This document shows positions 1-6,556 of a DNA stretch of 6,581 bases, piece after piece. The stretch is taken from assembly GCA_937925525.1 (NCBI GenBank), contig CALALS010000068.1, positions 1 through 6,581 on the forward strand. Direction: 5' to 3'. The DNA comes from an uncultured Flavobacteriales bacterium. GTDB lineage: Bacteria > Bacteroidota > Bacteroidia > Flavobacteriales_E > Vicingaceae. Numbering within the stretch: the first letter of the stretch is position 1; every line of letters begins with the position of its first letter. The position numbers and the translations under genes are program-made. The notes below the pieces were generated by a model, which worked only from the letters and a program-made list of their open reading frames with translations, made no database searches and had not been told where the DNA came from.

Positions 1-1580
1 CGTTTAGCATAGATTTTTATCAAATCAAAAGCTAACTCTTTAACACTTTTTTTTGTTTTTTCTTTAACCTTTTGCCAACTTCCGGAGCCTAATTTATCAA
101 CTGAAACAGAGCCAGATTCATTAGAGTATTTTGATATTTTGTGTAATGAATGAACACTTACGTAAAGTATATCATGGTTTTTGTAAACTATTTTTATTGC
201 CTCTTGCTTCTTACCGTTTACATCAATCTTTTGAAGCCCGGCAAACTGCCCAATACCATGGTCTATGTGGACAACAAAATCACCGTTATTTAAATTATTG
301 AGTTCTTTTAATGTTATAAAACCTTCTTTCTTTTTATACCCCTCCTTTAATCTACTCTTTTTATGTCGGTTAAAAATTCTGTGCTCGGTACAGACACTTA
401 TTTTTAAATCATGGTCAATAAAGCCTTCATTAATTGAAAAATTAATGGGTAAAAAAGATGTAGGAATTGTTTTTTCTTTGAGAATAAGATTGATTCTTTC
501 TAGCTGTTTTTCATTATCTGAAGCAATATAATTTTTGTACCCTTTTATAGATTGCTCATGTAAATGGGAAGAAAGTAAATCAAAATTTTTATTGAAAAAC
601 GGATGGGCGGTTGTACTAAATTCAATGGCATTAGTTGGAATATTATTTCCGTTTACATCTATAGAACTAAATTTATTTATGCTGTCATTAATTTGAACTG
701 GAGATTGATAAAGGTTTTCAAAACCAATTTGCTTAATGGTGCTTTCTGCTATGTTTGAAAATGAATTTTTTATCGTCTCAAACTCATTATAAATAGATTG
801 TAAAATATATTTTTTATCACTCAGCCAAACCATTGTGTTTTCGGGCAATAAATCAAAGAAAGAACATCTTTCTTCCAACACCAATTTTTCATGAATGGAA
901 GGAAGAATCACTATTTCTTCATGATTTTTCAAGCTTAACTGATTAATGGGGTCAAACTCACGTATTGAATCCACTTCATCTCCAAAAAACTCTATTCTGA
1001 ATGGGTTTGAATTAGAAAAAGAAAAGACATCAACTATTCCACCTCTAATGGAATATTCACCCGGCTCTGTCACAAAATCTTCTCTTTTAAAGCCTAATTC
1101 GTATAGCGTTTCATTAACAAACTCTGTTCCTAAGTTATTCCCAACTTTTACTTTAAACGTATTTTGGTGAAGTACTTTCTTAGAAGCCACATTTTCAAGT
1201 AAAGCCTCAGGATAAGTTATTATAATTTTCTGTTGTTGATCTTCGGAAAGGGCTTTTAACGCCTCAGACCTGTATAAAACATTAGCATTATCTGTTTTAC
1301 TTAAATCAAAATTCCATATATATGATTTAGGAAAATAGTAAAAAAAAAAAAAAAAAAAATTCTCTACATCATTAAAAAAATGAATTGCTTCTTCATTATC
1401 CTTTAATATAACTAATTGAGTTTTGTCACTTTCACTTGAAATAGAAGAAAATACTGTAGCAAAAGCCGAACCTTTAAGGCCGTTTACATAAATAAGTTTG
1501 TTTTTTTGGACAATAGAGTGACGTAAATCAGCCAGTTTCGGATGATTTGAAAATAAGTCTAAATATTCTCTTGCGTCCAT
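1..1580 (-). CDS. mfd: Transcription-repair coupling factor Mfd, N-terminal 526 codons (gene runs off the left edge)
   Basis: Mfd binds RNA polymerase stalled at DNA lesions, pushes it off with a DNA translocase motor and recruits UvrA for nucleotide excision repair in the cytoplasm. I translated the frame from the ATG at 1580 to base 3. It contains the UvrB-like module at about residues 1-330, including EPGEYSIRGGIVDVF (R179-G180-G181) followed by FRIEFFGDEVDSIREFD. The RNA polymerase-interacting (CarD-like) domain lies at about 430-500, with VVHIDHGIGQFAGLQ (H441 in the middle), LYVSVHSLHKISKY and LGSGSW (497-502). The frame leaves the window at IYAK, just before the helicase motor. Family members are roughly 1,100 residues, so a little under half is present. 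Residues 75-80 are six Phe encoded by a homopolymer; aligned by memory, other Mfd proteins have about the same number of mixed residues here before the FFPSSY-like motif (here YYFPKSY). The start is 39 bases after fbp and is preceded by a TACCTTTG promoter element. Identity is confident; whether the homopolymer length is exact is not. Confidence 0.95.
   Translation of the reverse strand, partial: MDAREYLDLFSNHPKLADLRHSIVQKNKLIYVNGLKGSAFATVFSSISSESDKTQLVILKDNEEAIHFFNDVENFFFFFFYYFPKSYIWNFDLSKTDNANVLYRSEALKALSEDQQQKIIITYPEALLENVASKKVLHQNTFKVKVGNNLGTEFVNETLYELGFKREDFVTEPGEYSIRGGIVDVFSFSNSNPFRIEFFGDEVDSIREFDPINQLSLKNHEEIVILPSIHEKLVLEERCSFFDLLPENTMVWLSDKKYILQSIYNEFETIKNSFSNIAESTIKQIGFENLYQSPVQINDSINKFSSIDVNGNNIPTNAIEFSTTAHPFFNKNFDLLSSHLHEQSIKGYKNYIASDNEKQLERINLILKEKTIPTSFLPINFSINEGFIDHDLKISVCTEHRIFNRHKKSRLKEGYKKKEGFITLKELNNLNNGDFVVHIDHGIGQFAGLQKIDVNGKKQEAIKIVYKNHDILYVSVHSLHKISKYSNESGSVSVDKLGSGSWQKVKEKTKKSVKELAFDLIKIYAK
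1340..1359. repeat. 20-base mononucleotide tract (A on +, T in the mfd coding strand)
   Basis: Twenty consecutive A residues on the plus strand lie inside mfd. In the coding direction they supply the last T of Asn74, six TTT codons (Phe75-80) and the first T of Tyr81. As written the frame is intact. By my reading, loss of one T reaches a TAA at the thirteenth codon after the Phe run, and gain of one T reaches a TAA at the fifth, so any slip not a multiple of three truncates Mfd at roughly residue 85-93. A shorter run of seven A lies nearby at 1374-1380. This could be a genuine slippage site or a length error in sequencing or assembly. Confidence 0.95.
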
Positions 1581-1594
1581 TCTTTAAAGGACGG

Positions 1595-1602
1595 CAAAGG
1601 TA
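1595..1602 (-). promoter_or_regulatory. Candidate -7 element for mfd (TACCTTTG)
   Basis: The minus strand reads TACCTTTG, an exact match to the Bacteroidota -7 consensus TAnnTTTG, 14 bases before the mfd ATG. No TTTG or TTG is seen at the expected distance of 19-21 bases upstream, where the sequence is the end of fbp, so the -33 half is weak or absent. The leader would be only a few bases long. mfd may also receive read-through from fbp, because no hairpin terminator is visible between the two genes. Confidence 0.5.
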
Positions 1603-1619
1603 ATAAAGCTCAAATGATT

Positions 1620-2636
1620 TTAAGCGGTAACTTCTTGATTTTTATTGAAAAACTCACAAGCTTTCTCTACCATCTCCGCAGAACCTATAAAAATAGGACA
1701 TCTTTGATGAAGTTCATTAAGTTGTACCTCCATCACATCCATACTTCCGGTAGATGCTTTACCTCCTGCTTGCTCTACTATAAATGCCATTGGATTACAC
1801 TCATATAACAATCTTAACTTTCCGTTAGGCGCTTTTGTAGTAGAAGGATAAATGAATATTCCGCCTTTGATTAAATTACGATGTAAGTCCGCTACCATAG
1901 AGCCAATATATCTTCCAGAATAAGGCCTATTGGTTGAGCTATCTAATTCTTTACAATAATTGATATACTCTTGAACTCCCTTAGGATAAATTGAAAAATT
2001 TCCTTCATTAATAGAAAATATTTTGCCATTTGAAGGAATTTTAATATCAGGGTGTGACAAGCAAAATTCTCCAATTGATGGGTCTAAAGTAAACCCATTT
2101 ACACCTTTTCCTGTAGTGTAAACAAGCATTGTAGATGAACCATAAATCACATAACCTGCAGCAACTTGGTTTTTACCTTTTTGATAAAAATCTTGCTCTG
2201 AAACTTGTTCTTGAACATTTTCTCTTCTGTAAATAGAAAAAATTGTTCCAATAGAAACATTCACATCAATATTAGAAGATCCATCTAAAGGATCAAATGC
2301 AATAATATATTTCCCTTTTTTTGAATTTTCATTATCAAAAATGATGATTTCTTCATTTTCTTCTGAAGCTACAGCACATATTTCATGACCATATCTTAGT
2401 GCTTCAATAAATTGATGATTAGCATAAACATCTAATTTCTGCTGTTGCTCTCCTTGAACATTATCTGAGCCTGCAGCACCTAAAACGCTTGTTAAACCCG
2501 CTTTATTCACTTCACGGTTAATCACCTTAGCCGCTAAGCCAATGTCCCTTAAAATAGCGCTTAATTCACCCGTTGCGTAGGGAAAATCATGCTGCTTTTC
2601 TATTATAAACTCATTTAATGTTTTAACTGCACTCAT
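1620..2636 (-). CDS. fbp: Class I fructose-1,6-bisphosphatase
   Basis: It hydrolyses fructose 1,6-bisphosphate to fructose 6-phosphate plus phosphate, the committed step of gluconeogenesis, in the cytoplasm. The 338 residues match the usual length (E. coli Fbp is about 332). The metal and substrate residues of the class are visible: E92-E93 in ASEENE, the AFDPLDGSSNID signature (D115, D118, G119, S120), NEGN at 210-213, GRYIGSMVADLHR from 241, and KLRLLYE with metal-binding E279, followed by CNPMAFIVEQAGGKAS. The N-terminal ATGELSAILRD (residues 21-31) resembles the AMP-binding region of the pig enzyme, so AMP inhibition is plausible but inferred. The ATG at 2636 gives the normal N-terminus. 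There is no clear Shine-Dalgarno, only an A-rich leader. The gene lies downstream of a strong terminator and ahead of mfd. Nothing is missing or broken. Confidence 0.97.
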   Translation of the reverse strand: MSAVKTLNEFIIEKQHDFPYATGELSAILRDIGLAAKVINREVNKAGLTSVLGAAGSDNVQGEQQQKLDVYANHQFIEALRYGHEICAVASEENEEIIIFDNENSKKGKYIIAFDPLDGSSNIDVNVSIGTIFSIYRRENVQEQVSEQDFYQKGKNQVAAGYVIYGSSTMLVYTTGKGVNGFTLDPSIGEFCLSHPDIKIPSNGKIFSINEGNFSIYPKGVQEYINYCKELDSSTNRPYSGRYIGSMVADLHRNLIKGGIFIYPSTTKAPNGKLRLLYECNPMAFIVEQAGGKASTGSMDVMEVQLNELHQRCPIFIGSAEMVEKACEFFNKNQEVTA

Positions 2637-2654
2637 GTTTTTAATAATATGCTA

Positions 2655-2685
2655 CAAATATCGGAAAACAAAAAGGGCTGACCAA
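2655..2685 (-). promoter_or_regulatory. Candidate Bacteroidota promoter for fbp
   Basis: The minus strand has TTG (2683-2685), a 20-base spacer, then GATATTTG (2655-2662), seven of eight positions of TAnnTTTG, ending 18 bases before the fbp ATG. Spacing fits the -33/-7 layout. The -33 part falls in the loop and first bases of the second arm of the preceding gene's terminator, so the two signals overlap. The mismatch in the first base of the -7 element keeps confidence low. Confidence 0.35.
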
Positions 2686-2699
2686 GAGGTCAACCCTTT
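2665..2699 (-). terminator. Rho-independent terminator after the outer-membrane protein gene
   Basis: On the minus strand AAAGGGTTGACC pairs with GGTCAGCCCTTT through 12 base pairs (one T-G wobble) around a TCTT tetraloop, followed by a T-rich run TTGTTTT. The arms are 2688-2699 and 2672-2683. It lies 21 bases past the stop codon of the 2721-3584 gene and clearly ends that transcript. Confidence 0.9.
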
Positions 2700-2720
2700 A
2701 TTGAATAACCGTTCAAATTA

Positions 2721-3584
2721 TTAAAAGTAGAAATTGATATTAAGCTGACCACCTGAGTTGTCAGTATCAATTCCAAATCCTGAAGATTTTCCTGTTTTTG
2801 TTACTTCTGTGTAAGTACTTCTACCAGTTGCCGTATTAGTAGCAAACCCATTAAACTCTCTTGTAGTTTCTCCTTCACCTGTACTTGAAAAACCTAATCC
2901 CCATCCGTACTCAGCACCGATAGAAACTTTAGGGAATACAAATATTTCAACACCGATAAAACCTCTAACAGTTACACCAAAAGTAGAACCGTTTTTATTC
3001 TCTAATACTCTTCCTTGTTCAACAGCGCCAGTTCCACTACCGTCAGTATACTTTACAGAAACAGAATCCATAGCTACTTCATATTCGTTAGATGATTTAG
3101 AACCACCCATGCTAATTAATAGCTCACCACCATAAACACCTTGTACTCTAGTATTTCCTCTTCTTTTCTCAATACCACCACCTAAGGTAACTTGTCTATA
3201 TGATGTTTTTGACACATTCTCAATATAACTACCCTGATATTGCTGATAACCAGTACCACCTTGACTAGCTAAAGAAGTATCCACAAGGCTAGTAGCAGAA
3301 CCACTACCCATACCAATTCTAACTCTAGCTCTGTAAGCTGTGTTAGCATCTACAAAATATTTACCTGTAATAGAGAAGTCAGGTGTAGTAAATTGAGCTG
3401 TAGGAGAAGTATTAGAAGCTCCTAAAAATTGACCTGCATAAGTTAACCAAGGTGCTGCGTCAAAGCCTATCGACCAATCTTCAGCTTCAGGAAGCATTGT
3501 TTCTCCCTTTTTAGAAGTTAAATCTTGTGCAAAAGAAGTAGAAGCAAATGCAATTGCTGCTACAATAAGTAATTTCTTTTTCAT
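2721..3584 (-). CDS. Predicted outer-membrane beta-barrel protein, function unknown
   Basis: The 287-residue product starts with a Sec signal peptide: MKKK, a hydrophobic core (LLIVAAIAFAS) and likely cleavage after A19 (SFA before QD). The mature part has amphipathic stretches alternating with Gly/Ser/Thr/Asn-rich loops, as in a small barrel: about 68-78, 82-92, 127-138, 144-158, 202-214, 218-232 and 279-287. It ends NINFYF, with the C-terminal aromatic typical of barrel proteins assembled by BamA. The early block GETMLPEAEDWSIGFDAAPW and the block GGGIEKRRGNTRVQGVYGGE resemble conserved hypothetical outer-membrane proteins I associate with Bacteroidota, but I cannot name a family or a substrate. 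It has its own promoter and a strong terminator, so it is monocistronic; the A-rich leader and strong terminator suggest good expression (inference). It could be a structural barrel or a small porin. Confidence 0.85.
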   Translation of the reverse strand: MKKKLLIVAAIAFASTSFAQDLTSKKGETMLPEAEDWSIGFDAAPWLTYAGQFLGASNTSPTAQFTTPDFSITGKYFVDANTAYRARVRIGMGSGSATSLVDTSLASQGGTGYQQYQGSYIENVSKTSYRQVTLGGGIEKRRGNTRVQGVYGGELLISMGGSKSSNEYEVAMDSVSVKYTDGSGTGAVEQGRVLENKNGSTFGVTVRGFIGVEIFVFPKVSIGAEYGWGLGFSSTGEGETTREFNGFATNTATGRSTYTEVTKTGKSSGFGIDTDNSGGQLNINFYF

Positions 3585-3606
3585 GATTTTTTGTTTTTAG
3601 TTTTGG

Positions 3607-3637
3607 CAAATTTATATAAGTTTTGAGTAAATACTAA
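3607..3637 (-). promoter_or_regulatory. Candidate Bacteroidota promoter for the outer-membrane protein gene
   Basis: The minus strand has TAAATTTG (3607-3614), an exact TAnnTTTG, 22 bases before the ATG. At a 19-base spacing upstream is TTAG (3634-3637), one mismatch from the TTTG -33 element. The short leader that follows is very A-rich, as is common in well-expressed Bacteroidota genes. Confidence 0.6.
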
Positions 3638-3680
3638 CATGAATTTAACAAGTTATCAACAATTTAGAACGATTACAAAC

Positions 3681-3709
3681 AAAAAAAATAAGGGCAAAAG
3701 CCCTTATTT
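3681..3709 (-). terminator. Rho-independent terminator after hppA
   Basis: On the minus strand AAATAAGGGC pairs perfectly with GCCCTTATTT over 10 base pairs around a TTTT loop (arms 3700-3709 and 3686-3695), followed by five more T. It starts 21 bases beyond the hppA stop codon. The hairpin also has an A-run on the opposite side, so it could form on the other strand, but no plus-strand gene needs it. Confidence 0.9.
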
Positions 3710-3730
3710 AATGGTGGATATAGTGCTTTT

Positions 3731-6478
3731 TTATTGGTTTTTCTTAGGATTTAACTCTACTGAGAAATTAACATTTACATCTTCTCCAAGTACTCCGGGA
3801 TAGGTTGTAATGCCATAATCGTTTCTATTAAGTGTTAAATGACCTTCAAAAGATATTACATCTTCTCCTTTAGGGCTTTTGTTTTTACCAAGGTATGTAA
3901 ATGGTAAATCAACCATTCTAGTAACACCTTTCATGGTAAGCATACCTTGAGCCAAGATACCTTCATTTGTAAATACAATTTTATCTGAAGCAAAGTGAAT
4001 TGTTGGGAAAGAATCTACATGGAAAAAGTCCGGAGACATTAAATGATCGTCCCTATCCTTATTTCTAGTATTTACAGAAGATGCATTGATGGTAATATCT
4101 ATCTTAGAGTCTACTAAATTGTCAGAAAGTTGAAAAACTCCCGAGATTGAATCAAAACTTCCTTTAGATTGCGCAAGTATGTGTCGAATTGAAAAATCTA
4201 TATAAGAATGTGATTCATCAAGTTTCCAATCTCCGATAGCCTCTTTTAGTCCTTCCATCATATTTGGTTGAACGATAACCTCTTTTACATTTTCAGTTTC
4301 AGGCTCCTCTGCAGAACTGGTGTGGCCTCCTAATATTGGGGCAATAACCAACCCAACTAAGCAAGTTAACTTAATTAAAATATTCATTGATGGACCTGAA
4401 GTATCTTTAAAAGGATCTCCCACAGTATCGCCTGTAACGGCTGCTTTGTGAGCGTCAGAACCTTTATAAGTCATTTCACCGTTAATTTCAACACCTGCCT
4501 CAAATGACTTTTTAGCATTATCCCATGCCCCACCGGCATTGTTTTGGAAAATAGCCCAAAGAACTCCTGAAACAGCAACTCCTGCCATATAGCTACCAAG
4601 CGCTTCAGCACCCATTGCAAATCCGATAATGATTGGAGTAATAATAGTAAGTGCTCCCGGAAGCATCATTTCTTTTAGAGCCGCTTTAGTAGATATTTCT
4701 ACACACCTTCCATAGTCAGGTTTTCCGGTTCCTTCCATAATTCCCGGAATTTCTTTAAACTGTCTTCTTACTTCGTTAACCATTTCCATAGCAGCTTTTC
4801 CAACACTTTGCATAGCAAGAGCAGAAAAAACAACCGGAATCATACCTCCAATAAATAAAGCTGCTAAAACATCAGCTTTAAAAATATTAATTCCATCAAT
4901 ACCGGTAAATGTAACGTAAGCAGCAAATAAAGCTAAAGCTGTAAGCGCAGCAGATGCAATAGCAAAGCCTTTCCCTACGGCAGCTGTTGTATTACCAACT
5001 GAATCTAACACATCTGTTCTTCCTCTTACCTCATCAGGCAATTCACTCATTTCGGCTATACCTCCAGCATTGTCAGCAATTGGCCCGAAAGCATCAATAG
5101 CTAACTGCATAGCAGTAGTTGCCATCATAGCAGACGCAGCTATAGCTACACCATAAAAACCGGCTAATGCATAAGAACCCCAAATTGCAGCTGCAAATAA
5201 AATAACAGATGAAAAAGTGGATATCATACCAGTAGCTAAACCGGCAATAATATTAGTAGCCGCACCTGTAGATGAGTTTTTCACAATGTTCAACACCGGT
5301 TTTTTACCTAAGCCCGTGTAGTATTCTGTGAAAGCAGATATTAATCCACCTACCGCTAAACCAATAAGCGTAGCATAAAAAACATGACGACTAGGAATAT
5401 CTTTAACACCTTCACCAAAGAATTTCATTCCTTGAATGGTTTCAGGTAACATCATGTCAATTAAAAACCATCCCGCTATCGCAGTAAGTATAATTGAAGA
5501 CCAGTTACCAAAATTCAATGCTTTCTGAACTTGAGCTTCTTTTGCATTATTATCTTTAATTCTGATAAAGAATGTACCAATAATTGAAGCTAAAATACCA
5601 ACACCTGCAATTACAATGGGCAATAAAATTGGTCCCATACCATTAAAGCTATCTGTAAACTGACTTCCTGCAGCTTCAGTCATATCCTTAATAATATAGT
5701 TACCTAATACCATTGAAGCCAATACTGTTGCAACATAAGAACCAAATAAATCTGCTCCCATACCGGCAACATCTCCAACATTATCACCAACATTATCTGC
5801 AATTGTGGCTGGGTTTCTAGGGTCATCTTCAGGAATTCCTGCCTCTACTTTTCCAACCAAATCAGCACCTACGTCAGCAGCTTTGGTATAAATACCACCA
5901 CCTACTCTGGCAAAAAGGGCTATTGACTCAGCCCCTAAAGAAAAACCTGCAAGAGCCTCCAGAACAATAGTCATTTTGTCATAAAAATCTCCTTCCCCAC
6001 CCATAAAATGATTGGTAAGAAGAATAAAGAATAAACTCAAACCCAAAACAGCTAAACCTGCTACTCCAAGCCCCATAACTGTTCCTCCTGAAAAAGAAAC
6101 CTTAAGCGCCTGAGGTAAACTTGTTCTTGCAGCTTGAGTAGTTCTAACATTAGATTCTGTAGCAATTCTCATTCCTATGTTTCCGGCTAATGCAGAAAAT
6201 ATTGCTCCGAAAATAAATGCAGGTACAATTAACCAACTTGTAGTTTCTACAAGTAATGAAATTCCGAATAAAGCAGCCGAAGCAAGAATAACAAATATGA
6301 CTAGCAATTTATACTCTGCCTTTAAGAATGCTAAAGCTCCTTCTTTAATACTTTTTGCAATTCCTTGCATTTTTTCAGTGCCGGCATCTTGCTTTTTTAC
6401 CCAAATAGCTTTGCTTATCATAAATAATAAACCCACAACAGCTAATAATAATGGGATATAGATAATCATCTCGTTCAT
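3731..6478 (-). CDS. hppA: Membrane-bound, K+-dependent-type ion-pumping pyrophosphatase fused to a C-terminal YceI domain
   Basis: Residues 1-718 form a complete membrane pyrophosphatase, which hydrolyses cytoplasmic pyrophosphate and pumps H+ and/or Na+ out of the cell. About 16 membrane segments are visible, from 5-25 to 700-717. Active-site motifs are intact: DVGADLVGKVE (202-212), EDDPRNP (217-223), DNVGDNVGD (228-236), DNAGGIAE (469-476), NNAGGAWDNAKK (646-657) and GDTVGDPFKD (683-692). GNTTAAVG (495-502) has Ala499 and Gly502 where K+-independent enzymes have Lys and usually Thr, so K+ dependence is expected. The ion-gate Glu is absent from the DLFGSY position of segment 6 but Glu184 lies in segment 5, a pattern I associate with flavobacterial proton pumps. 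After an acidic linker (719-748), residues 749-910 form a YceI-family domain: WKLDESHSYIDFSIRH, DRDDHLMSPDFFHVDSFPTI and LNRNDYG. YceI proteins are periplasmic and some bind polyisoprenoids. Pump C-termini face the periplasm, so the domain would too. Most homologues end near residue 720-750; the fusion is unusual. It has its own promoter and terminator. Confidence 0.95.
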   Translation of the reverse strand: MNEMIIYIPLLLAVVGLLFMISKAIWVKKQDAGTEKMQGIAKSIKEGALAFLKAEYKLLVIFVILASAALFGISLLVETTSWLIVPAFIFGAIFSALAGNIGMRIATESNVRTTQAARTSLPQALKVSFSGGTVMGLGVAGLAVLGLSLFFILLTNHFMGGEGDFYDKMTIVLEALAGFSLGAESIALFARVGGGIYTKAADVGADLVGKVEAGIPEDDPRNPATIADNVGDNVGDVAGMGADLFGSYVATVLASMVLGNYIIKDMTEAAGSQFTDSFNGMGPILLPIVIAGVGILASIIGTFFIRIKDNNAKEAQVQKALNFGNWSSIILTAIAGWFLIDMMLPETIQGMKFFGEGVKDIPSRHVFYATLIGLAVGGLISAFTEYYTGLGKKPVLNIVKNSSTGAATNIIAGLATGMISTFSSVILFAAAIWGSYALAGFYGVAIAASAMMATTAMQLAIDAFGPIADNAGGIAEMSELPDEVRGRTDVLDSVGNTTAAVGKGFAIASAALTALALFAAYVTFTGIDGINIFKADVLAALFIGGMIPVVFSALAMQSVGKAAMEMVNEVRRQFKEIPGIMEGTGKPDYGRCVEISTKAALKEMMLPGALTIITPIIIGFAMGAEALGSYMAGVAVSGVLWAIFQNNAGGAWDNAKKSFEAGVEINGEMTYKGSDAHKAAVTGDTVGDPFKDTSGPSMNILIKLTCLVGLVIAPILGGHTSSAEEPETENVKEVIVQPNMMEGLKEAIGDWKLDESHSYIDFSIRHILAQSKGSFDSISGVFQLSDNLVDSKIDITINASSVNTRNKDRDDHLMSPDFFHVDSFPTIHFASDKIVFTNEGILAQGMLTMKGVTRMVDLPFTYLGKNKSPKGEDVISFEGHLTLNRNDYGITTYPGVLGEDVNVNFSVELNPKKNQ

Positions 6479-6523
6479 AGTATATGTATTAAGTTAAATA
6501 GTATATTCTTTACAAAAGGTCGG

Positions 6524-6555
6524 CAAAAGTAGATTTTTGGTTAAAAACGTGCAAA
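6524..6555 (-). promoter_or_regulatory. Strong Bacteroidota promoter for hppA
   Basis: The minus strand reads TTTG (6552-6555), a 20-base spacer and TACTTTTG (6524-6531), a perfect match to TTTG-N19-21-TAnnTTTG. It lies 45 bases before the hppA ATG, leaving a leader of roughly 40 bases that is AT-rich, without a clear Shine-Dalgarno. The -33 element begins two bases after the T-run of the preceding terminator ends. Confidence 0.75.
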
Positions 6556-6556
6556 T

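Noticed and set aside
265..531. Plus-strand open frames at 265-531 and 946-1170
   Set aside because: Both lie opposite well-conserved mfd coding sequence and have no recognisable protein features; they are antisense shadows.
1340..1359. Frameshift making mfd a pseudogene at the homopolymer
   Set aside because: Codon-by-codon translation from 1580 across the tract shows the frame stays open and continues with recognisable Mfd sequence on both sides, so as written the gene is intact.
1614..1808. Plus-strand open frame over the end of fbp
   Set aside because: It lies almost entirely antisense to the conserved C-terminus of fbp and shows no motif or promoter.
1620..3584. Functional operon linking hppA, the barrel gene and fbp
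   Set aside because: Hairpin terminators follow both hppA and the barrel gene, and each gene has its own promoter-like element, so a shared pathway cannot be argued from neighbourhood alone.
3652..3662. DnaA-box-like TTATCAACA in the hppA to barrel-gene gap
   Set aside because: A single site with one mismatch from TTATCCACA, with no cluster, no dnaA or origin-associated gene nearby, and easily expected by chance in AT-rich DNA.
4256..4264. Internal start codons (Met740, Met741) for a separate YceI protein
   Set aside because: No stop codon, promoter element or ribosome binding site separates the domain from the pump, and a product starting there would lack a signal peptide.
6177..6461. Plus-strand open frame over the start of hppA
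   Set aside because: It is antisense to the first membrane segments of hppA; the apparent protein is the complement of hydrophobic codons.
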